Assembly: GCA_030765245.1 (NCBI GenBank)
Contig: JAVCCX010000417.1
Span: forward strand, 1-5,773
DNA from: Candidatus Zophobacter franzmannii
GTDB lineage: Bacteria > Cloacimonadota > Cloacimonadia > Cloacimonadales > JAFGVF01
Reading direction: 5' to 3'
Length of the DNA stretch: 5,773 nucleotides
Within the stretch, counting starts at the first letter, position 1; each line of letters begins with the position of its first letter. Below are positions 1 through 4,811 of the stretch, piece after piece. The translations under genes and the position numbers were made by a program. The notes beneath the pieces were generated by a model. The model did not search any database and was not told the DNA's origin. It saw only the letters and a program-made list of their open reading frames with translations.

Positions 1-188
1 AAGTAGAATATTGCTTTTGGGTGCAGACTGACACAACCGATTATACTGACTTTCGGTGTAAATAGAATAGACAGAATGAGGGCTGTCACTCCACCTATAA
101 TCAGTTCATCTCGGTTAATCCCTGCCAACAATAACCAAAGTAGAAAGAGAATTATGAATAGCATAATCCCCGTCTTCAATTTCTTCAT
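1..188 (-). CDS. mnhE: Cation/proton antiporter subunit E (MnhE/MrpE family), 5' part only
   Basis: Read on the minus strand from ATG at 188-186, the frame stays open for 62 codons to the window edge, so the C-terminal part is missing. The protein begins MKKLKTGIMLFIILFLLWLL, continues LAGINRDELIIGGVTALILS and reaches HPKAIFY at the edge. Two hydrophobic segments (about residues 8-22 and 29-42) are separated by a short polar loop, and a Pro-Lys-x-Ile-x-Tyr element follows. This order (LLWLLL-x-G, then E-L-I-x-G, then a second helix, then PKxI-Y) is the known pattern of the small membrane subunit E of Mrp/Mnh-type antiporters. These exchange Na+ or other monovalent cations for protons and are related to modules of membrane hydrogenases. 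The start is supported by GGAGG four bases upstream (193-197 on the plus strand). Other subunits would be expected further left, outside the window. The family call is by eye, and the particular complex (stand-alone Mrp or hydrogenase-linked) cannot be decided. Confidence 0.78.
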   Translation of the reverse strand, partial: MKKLKTGIMLFIILFLLWLLLAGINRDELIIGGVTALILSILFTPKVSIIGCVSLHPKAIFY

Positions 189-192
189 CGGA

Positions 193-197
193 CCTCC
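193..197 (-). promoter_or_regulatory. Ribosome binding site of the subunit E gene
   Basis: The plus strand reads CCTCC, giving GGAGG on the minus strand, four bases before the ATG at 188. This decides the start of the antiporter gene, which might otherwise be missed because it has no stop codon in the window. Confidence 0.75.
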
Positions 198-255
198 GAT
201 TAATGATTTTTTATATTTATCTTCAAATTTGCACAAAATTATAATTCATATAAAA

Positions 256-284
256 ATTATAGTTAATACAGAGATAACTGCAAA
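256..284 (-). promoter_or_regulatory. Possible sigma-70-like promoter of the subunit E gene
   Basis: On the minus strand TTTGCA (284-279) is followed by a 17-base spacer and a perfect TATAAT (261-256). It would give a leader of about 60 bases before the ATG at 188. The surroundings are very AT-rich, so chance matches are common. A separate TTGACA at 295-290 (minus) lies too far from this -10 to pair with it. Confidence 0.3.
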
Positions 285-435
285 GTTAATGTCAATATAT
301 TATTTGACAACTATCAATGGTTTACCGTTAGCAAGTATATTCATTATTCTCTGAATCCGCTTCATAAGCTCATTAACAAGCATAACAACCGTTTCTTATT
401 AAACAGGATTTCCAGTGTTTAATGAAGGTCTAACA

Positions 436-770
436 AACCGCAAATGAACGCTAATACACGCAAATAAGAAAAGATTTTATGCAAAAGAAGGAAGACCGAA
501 GGGGGGACACAGCAATTGACGATGTTTGCGCCCCATTTATCTTCAAACCCCAGGTTTGCGTACCGTAATCATCCCTGATTGCGTCTTATTGCTCTCCTCC
601 CCACCCTCAGTAGAAGTGCTGCCATTTCAAACTCAGCTTGCACATCAGCAAAAGAAAGTAGTAGCATTGAACAATAATACCAATTATTTTCAGTTTACCG
701 GAATATTCTTGAACATAAAAGCTCTCTTTCTTGTTCCATCATTTGCGTTTATTTGTGTCTATTTGCGGTT
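436..770. repeat. MITE-like segment bounded by inverted arms of 10-bp units
   Basis: The left arm begins AACCGCAAAT (436-445) and contains three 10-bp units: CGCAAATGAA, CGCTAATACA and CGCAAATAAG (439-468). The right arm, read on the minus strand from 770, begins with the same AACCGCAAAT and contains CGCAAATAGA, CACAAATAAA and CGCAAATGAT (767-738). The similarity continues loosely inward: AAGAAAAGATTTTATG (467-482) resembles a minus-strand AAGAAAGAGAGCTTTTATG. The 270-base core has no supported gene. It contains a small hairpin (564-583, AATCA/TGATT stem with TCCC loop, extended by three pairs) and a G-run at 500-505. Short CGCAAAT-type repeats are common between genes in several bacterial phyla. 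I infer that this is a non-autonomous repeat element, and I saw no target-site duplication. Confidence 0.5.
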
Positions 771-853
771 TACGGAGTTAAAGTGGGTTACTTTTCAACC
801 CTAATCATTTAAGTATCAGTCCACTACGCCCCAACATCGCGCTATATTAAGAC

Positions 854-908
854 GCGTTATCCACGCGTTAGCTACCCGTTACCCTCCCGTTAGCCTCCCG
901 TTCAAAGC
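854..908. repeat. Tandem array of five degenerate 11-bp units
   Basis: Reading in exact 11-base steps gives GCGTTATCCAC, GCGTTAGCTAC, CCGTTACCCTC, CCGTTAGCCTC and CCGTTCAAAGC. The core (C/G)CGTTA is kept in the first four units and decays in the fifth. The period is close to one helical turn, so the units would lie on one face of the DNA. The array is directly upstream of the quasi-palindrome at 912-938, whose left arm (GAGTTATCCAC) resembles the first unit. It could be a protein-binding array or simply slippage-prone intergenic DNA. Confidence 0.6.
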
Positions 909-911
909 AAC

Positions 912-938
912 GAGTTATCCACAAGTTGTGTATAACTC
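912..938. promoter_or_regulatory. Quasi-palindrome holding two facing DnaA-box-like 9-mers
   Basis: The arms GAGTTATCCACAA (912-924) and TTGTGTATAACTC (926-938) are inverted copies with one mismatch around a single central G. The left arm contains TTATCCACA (915-923). The right arm contains TTATACACA on the minus strand (935-927). Both fit the known DnaA-box consensus TTATNCACA exactly. A near match, TTATCCACG, lies at 857-865. Whether DnaA binds here is inference. A regulator with a symmetric operator, or a chance product of the adjacent repeat array, would look the same. Confidence 0.4.
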
Positions 939-1099
939 ACTAACAATAATTTCTCGTGTCTTCTAAAGGGGCAGTATTGATGAGATAAAGACTTCATTGT
1001 ATATTTATCTTGATTTTTCTGATTTTTCTCTTCCCCCATCTTTCCTCTTTCATTTTGCATCTTGCATTTTAAATAACTGATAACTTACTCATCACACAG

Positions 1100-1166
1100 T
1101 CAATTCCTAGTCATTAGACTAAGGATTGACTAAGGGTTGACTAAGAGTTGACAGACTAGGGATTGA
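1100..1166. repeat. Second 11-bp tandem array with an inverted copy upstream
   Basis: Units GACTAAGGATT, GACTAAGGGTT and GACTAAGAGTT follow one another without gaps (1117-1149). After a GACA insertion comes a fourth, GACTAGGGATT (1154-1164). Upstream, TCAATTCCTAGTC (1100-1112) is the inverted copy of GACTAGGGATTGA (1154-1166) with one mismatch, so the block can fold into a long hairpin enclosing the array. Its 11-base period matches the array at 854-908. When that array is read on the minus strand, its units share a CTAA core with these. Confidence 0.6.
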
Positions 1167-1339
1167 TTGCGAATTACTGTTGGGAGTAAAGAGAGGTGTA
1201 AGGTAGTCCCCACATCTCCGTGGCTTCAACGAGAGACGCGCGAGTGGATATTGCAAATGTGTAAGTCTGGGAAATTAAAATAGACACTGTCAATGACCTA
1301 GTTCTTGCTTGAGGTTATGATTTTTAATAAAAATTATTA

Positions 1340-1366
1340 TTGACAATGTTTTAAGTATTTTACAAT
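1340..1366 (+). promoter_or_regulatory. Possible promoter of the secreted-protein operon
   Basis: TTGACA (1340-1345) and TACAAT (1361-1366) are separated by 15 bases, two short of the optimum, and would give a leader of about 20 bases. An alternative just upstream is ATGACC (1293-1298), a 17-base spacer and TATGAT (1316-1321). Neither is decisive in DNA this AT-rich, and FCB bacteria may use other promoter forms. Confidence 0.3.
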
Positions 1367-1382
1367 ATTGACATATATGTTC

Positions 1383-1388
1383 GGAGGA
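1383..1388 (+). promoter_or_regulatory. Ribosome binding site deciding the start at 1392
   Basis: GGAGGA lies three bases before ATG at 1392 and is a near-perfect Shine-Dalgarno site. It favours this start over the in-frame TTG at 1368, which would place eight residues before the signal peptide and would put the Shine-Dalgarno site inside the coding sequence. Confidence 0.8.
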
Positions 1389-1391
1389 ATT

Positions 1392-2963
1392 ATGAAAAAC
1401 TTATTGTTGTTTGTACTTTTTGTCACTATTTTTTCAACTTTATTACTTAGTGTTCCACAATACTCTATTTCGGATCCTACTACTCTAAATTGCCCTTATG
1501 AATTCGATAACATTGTTTATGATGCTGAAAGAGATACTCTTGTCCATTTCTACAACTCTGAGTTTGAGAATGGTTTCTTCAACATTTACCACTTTACATT
1601 GAATGAGAATATGCAGTTTTCTCAAGAATCTCTTATTAGTTTTGAAGATTTACCACATAGTAATTATGAAGTAAAATATAAAAGAATTCACAATACAAAC
1701 TCGTTCCATCTATTCTTTTATATTAGCAACAATCTTATGGCAATAGCAAAAGTACTCGATTTTGATTATTTTGATTCTACAGTAAACATTGCTCAGCTTG
1801 ATTCTGAATTGATTTACAATGTGTCTCCAAACTCAGATTTGCTTTTCTTTAGAAAAAATTTTCAAGGAGAGGAATATTTAGACAGATGGACAGAATTCTA
1901 TGTATATGAGTTTTCAAGTTGCCAGTTAGAGTTCTGGGGGATGCGTCAAGATAGAAACCAGATGATGTATAGCCTTGATGATCTTTTTATTAGTTTTGGA
2001 TCTAATACTGATGAGAGTTACATAGGCTATACGGTGTATAATTCTCAATTAGAAATTGATTATCAGTTCTATCCAGATTATAACAACATAGACTTCTCGG
2101 TTCTGTATTATGAAGGTACAGAGCAGAGTATTCTGGGTGGATTCGGCTATTTCTGGGTCAAGCCACCAATATATCTTGAGGTTACAAGCTCTGAATTGTA
2201 TTTCTTTGATACGAGTAACGACGATCTAGTATCATCATGGGTATCATATACTCTATCTAATTGCCTTGAACCCGTTAGAGTAGATAAATACTTCAATATT
2301 TTTCATGCTGGAGATCAATACGATCCCAGTGATTACTATATATCGACTTTAGAGTTAATCGGCAATCAATGGATGCAAACTCAATCAATACAAGAGAGGG
2401 ACTTCGTTTGGGTTTCAGACAGGATAGGAAAGGGTTGTCTTTCTTTTGATGGCTTACTTGTAATTCCTGTTCACACAGAATCATATGGTTATGGTTTCCG
2501 AGTTTATGATGAGGATTTGAATAATGTCTATGAACATCCCGCAGAATTTATGTTTGGTTCCGGCTACGGAAGGATGATGCTCAAAGTGTTTAACAAAATA
2601 TTTCTCGCGCACTCTCAATCCGACATTCTAAAGCTATACAGCTTCACAAACAATACTCCAAACTCAGATTCGGAATTGCCTAAATTCACTTTGATGACTG
2701 CTTCGAATTATCCAAATCCTTTCAATCCAACAACAACAATCGAATACAACATCCCAAAATCTGGAGATGTAGAAGTGAGTATTTATAATCTCAAAGGAGA
2801 GTTAGTAAATAATATCATATCAGAATTTAAAATAAAAGGTAAACATAGTGTTGTTTGGGATGGTACGGATAATAGTGATATAGAAGTTTCATCAGGCATA
2901 TATTTTTGTAAGGTTGAAAGTAAATATAGACGTGTAATTTTGAGAATTGCACTAATAAAATAA
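1392..2963 (+). CDS. Secreted protein of unknown function with C-terminal FlgD-like / type IX-type sorting domain
   Basis: The 523-residue product starts with a classic signal peptide (MKNLLLFVLFVTIFSTLLLS, likely cut near residues 20-25). Residues of about 25-430 are rich in Tyr, Phe, Asp and Ser and look beta-stranded, perhaps a propeller. I recognise no family or catalytic motif there. Residues 439-523 form the hallmark tail: NYPNPFNPTTTIEYNIP, then a strand with VSIYNLKGELV, then HSVVWDGTDNSD, then SSGIYFCKVES, ending in a basic strand. In FCB-group bacteria such tails direct export or surface attachment by type IX-like secretion, or act as a FlgD-like Ig fold. The frame ends in TAA, with no internal defect. 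The next gene's start codon is 14 bases downstream, so the two are probably one transcript. Location outside the inner membrane is well supported, but the biochemical role is unknown. Confidence 0.85.
   Translation: MKNLLLFVLFVTIFSTLLLSVPQYSISDPTTLNCPYEFDNIVYDAERDTLVHFYNSEFENGFFNIYHFTLNENMQFSQESLISFEDLPHSNYEVKYKRIHNTNSFHLFFYISNNLMAIAKVLDFDYFDSTVNIAQLDSELIYNVSPNSDLLFFRKNFQGEEYLDRWTEFYVYEFSSCQLEFWGMRQDRNQMMYSLDDLFISFGSNTDESYIGYTVYNSQLEIDYQFYPDYNNIDFSVLYYEGTEQSILGGFGYFWVKPPIYLEVTSSELYFFDTSNDDLVSSWVSYTLSNCLEPVRVDKYFNIFHAGDQYDPSDYYISTLELIGNQWMQTQSIQERDFVWVSDRIGKGCLSFDGLLVIPVHTESYGYGFRVYDEDLNNVYEHPAEFMFGSGYGRMMLKVFNKIFLAHSQSDILKLYSFTNNTPNSDSELPKFTLMTASNYPNPFNPTTTIEYNIPKSGDVEVSIYNLKGELVNNIISEFKIKGKHSVVWDGTDNSDIEVSSGIYFCKVESKYRRVILRIALIK
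2652..2960 (+). other. C-terminal sorting-type domain of the secreted protein (linker plus tail)
   Basis: The final domain starts with an Asn-Tyr-Pro-Asn-Pro-Phe-Asn-Pro block (residues 439-446, bases 2706-2729). It runs through the conserved GxVxxxIYNxxGExV and the W-x-G-x-D turn to SSGIYF. The preceding 18 residues are a polar linker. The order and spacing match the widespread tail of exported Cloacimonadota and Bacteroidota proteins. The assignment is by pattern, and no secretion machinery is visible in this window. Confidence 0.75.
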
Positions 2964-3001
2964 CAAAAGAGGGAAAAATGAAGAAATTGCTTCTACTCAT
3001 G

Positions 3002-3019
3002 ATTATACTATAGTATAAT
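3002..3019. repeat. Perfect 18-bp palindrome at the frameshift site
   Basis: The sequence ATTATACTATAGTATAAT equals its own reverse complement, with 9-base arms and no spacer. It sits inside the signal-peptide codons of the protease gene and contains the TAG stop that appears in the start frame. An ancestral sequence one base shorter would be an imperfect palindrome. Completing it would create exactly this frameshift. Confidence 0.85.
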
Positions 3020-3074
3020 TACTGCTGCTGTTGCAGATGAATTTCAAGAATCTGTAGTTATTAAATTCTATACT

Positions 3075-4811
3075 ATGCCGAATCCAATTATTGATGGGAA
3101 TGGAATAGTAAAATTTGGGATTACTGAGTTAGATAGTTTGAACAATGTTTATAACTGTACGAACTTCTCGATTATGAATTTCTCATGGGCAACATACTTA
3201 AGAAATTACGTTTTCTTATATTTTGATAATAGCCCAGATGTTGAACTTTTATGTGCAAAATATAATGAAGTGTATGGCAACAATGCTGAATTCATTCAAT
3301 ATCGGAAAGAACCTGAACTTGTAACTGTTCCAGGTGACTATATGTATTCTAGTACTAAACAACACCCTGAAGATGTTCTTTGGAAGTTTCATGCTGACAC
3401 TGGTGTAAAGAGTACTTGGAGAATATATGCAGGATTCAATCTTAGCAATATAGCGTATGGTAAATTACAGAACAATTTCAATGGTTCATTTGAATTTGTT
3501 AATAATCACACAAATGGCTGGCCTCCATTGCTTGACCAATATAATTATCGCGGATATTTAAATGCTTATCACGGAAATTTAGGATTATGGCATCATACGA
3601 AAGATTATAATGACACTTATAGAGCATGGCAATATTCGAAAGGTGGGAATCAAACAGCCACAATTTCAGACTCTGGAGCTTTCCCTAACCATCCCGATTT
3701 AATTAGTCAATGGGTCAGTGATAGCAGCTACTTAAATAATTTCCGTTCGAACTTTAATACTCAATATCAGCCAGGCTATCATGCAACTCAAGTAGCTGGA
3801 GCGTTAGCTGCCTCAGCATCAGAAACTCCGCAAACAGTAATGAATGAAATTAGTAGCCATGGGATTGCACCTGATGTTCAAATGTGGTCTATAGGTTCTG
3901 GAGATCATAGTCTATATTCGAGTTTAGCTACTTATATTGATTATTTAGTAACTAGTGGAGTACCAAAACCTGCAGTAGTAACTTGTAGCTGGGTAGGATT
4001 TGATTTTACTGAGATGATTTCTGAGTATGAAGATCAGGGTATTACGCTAGTAATTGCTCGACCTTATGGGAGATATAACTTTGGCATCCATCATTATGAT
4101 ACATGGGCAAATAATACATCAGCAATCGTTGTTGGAGATTATGACCCTGATTACAGAATCAAAACAAGATTCGGAGGTGAAGATACAAATGGGGATTATA
4201 TCGTTACTGATGATAGTTTATATATATATGCTATTCCTTCAAATTATGCCTCTGAACAATTTACTGTTAATATTAATGCTCCAGGTTGGAATGTGTGGAC
4301 AACATCCATTTATCCTGGGGTAACCCCTGCTTATACAATGTCTGACGGTTGGAATACATCTATTGCTGCACCTCAGGTTGCTGGAGTTGTTTGCATGGTA
4401 AAAGACAGGTATCCTTGGATGACACCGGCACAAGTAAAAACCCAGATACTTGGTGGAGCGCATCATTTAAGTGAATTAATTTCAGCAAGTGCATCATTCC
4501 TCCCTGATACTCCAACATCTTTCTTTGGAGAAGGTTGTTTGAGTGCTTATAGATCGCTTTTTTTATCCGGTAATCATAGTCGAGATTTTATTTTTACTAC
4601 TGGAAATGAAAGCGACCTACTGTTAGGTAAAGATTGTAATATTACCAATTCTACAATCACAATCCCAGACGGGCAGTTAAGAGTTCTTGAAGGAGAAACA
4701 GCTTCCTTTGCTAGCTGTACAATAACAATTGGCGATGATGCAGAGATCTTCCTGGAAAAGGGAGCATCTCTTGAATTTGGTCCTGGGTGTATTGTCTCAA
4801 TTGGTGAATGA
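3075..4811 (+). CDS. S8 subtilisin-like serine protease, intact segment of the broken gene
   Basis: This 578-codon stretch begins at the first in-frame ATG, but that is unlikely to be the real start: it has no ribosome binding site, and coding sequence with a signal-peptide end lies just upstream in frame. Numbering from this ATG, residues 1-100 resemble a subtilase prodomain (GIVKF, LRNYVFLYF, NAEFIQYRKEP). The catalytic Asp is D199 in ISDSGAFPNHPDL. The His is H236 in YHATQVAGALAAS, where the usual HGTHVAG is altered. The Ser is S429 in NTSIAAPQVAG, followed by the familiar PAQVK. The usual Ala-Gly-Asn that supplies the oxyanion-hole Asn appears as A328-R329-P330. Residues from about 498 onward are a beta-rich linker leading towards the beta-helix. 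The family is secure from the triad, while activity and substrate are unknown. Confidence 0.8.
   Translation: MPNPIIDGNGIVKFGITELDSLNNVYNCTNFSIMNFSWATYLRNYVFLYFDNSPDVELLCAKYNEVYGNNAEFIQYRKEPELVTVPGDYMYSSTKQHPEDVLWKFHADTGVKSTWRIYAGFNLSNIAYGKLQNNFNGSFEFVNNHTNGWPPLLDQYNYRGYLNAYHGNLGLWHHTKDYNDTYRAWQYSKGGNQTATISDSGAFPNHPDLISQWVSDSSYLNNFRSNFNTQYQPGYHATQVAGALAASASETPQTVMNEISSHGIAPDVQMWSIGSGDHSLYSSLATYIDYLVTSGVPKPAVVTCSWVGFDFTEMISEYEDQGITLVIARPYGRYNFGIHHYDTWANNTSAIVVGDYDPDYRIKTRFGGEDTNGDYIVTDDSLYIYAIPSNYASEQFTVNINAPGWNVWTTSIYPGVTPAYTMSDGWNTSIAAPQVAGVVCMVKDRYPWMTPAQVKTQILGGAHHLSELISASASFLPDTPTSFFGEGCLSAYRSLFLSGNHSRDFIFTTGNESDLLLGKDCNITNSTITIPDGQLRVLEGETASFASCTITIGDDAEIFLEKGASLEFGPGCIVSIGE
4809..4811 (+). 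other. Lone in-frame TGA between protease and beta-helix
   Basis: The codons before it read GCIVSIGE and those after it TTITSDSDS, one continuous beta-strand pattern in one frame. A single substitution to GGA (Gly) or TGG (Trp) would restore the reading. No other in-frame TGA is found in the 523 codons of the neighbouring gene or in the rest of this one, so genome-wide reassignment of TGA is unlikely. Confidence 0.8.

Larger units (their letters stand above)
189..1391. other. Long repeat-rich intergenic region without a convincing gene
   Basis: About 1.2 kb separates the divergent antiporter gene from the secreted-protein operon. Short open frames at 76-354 and 526-804 (plus) lack a ribosome binding site and have no protein-like pattern. 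The first also overlaps the antiporter gene antisense. The region instead holds the inverted-arm element (436-770), two 11-bp tandem arrays (854-908 and 1117-1164), a quasi-palindrome of DnaA-box-like sites (912-938), and pyrimidine-rich DNA at about 1000-1075 with a repeated TGATTTTTC. I see no tRNA, no rRNA, no CRISPR array and no clear terminator. In 300-430 and 1170-1280 I see nothing that can be named. Confidence 0.7.

Noticed and set aside
76..354. Plus-strand open frame of 92 codons
   Set aside because: It overlaps the antiporter gene antisense, has no ribosome binding site, and its hydrophobic low-complexity translation comes from AT-rich DNA.
526..804. Plus-strand open frame of 92 codons within and beyond the inverted-arm element
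   Set aside because: It has no in-frame Shine-Dalgarno site, runs across the right repeat arm, and its translation shows no fold-like pattern.
1210..1223. Small CCAC/GTGG hairpin
   Set aside because: A four-pair stem is expected by chance and nothing around it suggests a function.
2293..2484. Minus-strand open frame inside the secreted-protein gene
   Set aside because: It is the antisense shadow of a well-supported coding region with a signal peptide and sorting tail.
3008..3014. Programmed +1 frameshift of the release-factor-2 type at CTA TAG T
   Set aside because: The known site slips from CUU to UUU with good pairing. Slipping from CUA to UAU would not pair, and no stimulatory Shine-Dalgarno site at the right distance is seen.
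3002..3019. Palindrome as a transcription terminator between the two genes
   Set aside because: It lies inside the coding sequence, is entirely AT-rich apart from one C and one G, has no loop and is not followed by a T-run.
4054..4466. Short open frames on both strands inside the protease (4054-4323 plus, 4239-4466 minus)
   Set aside because: They overlap the protease coding region, including the stretch with the catalytic Ser motif, in other frames and have no start signals.
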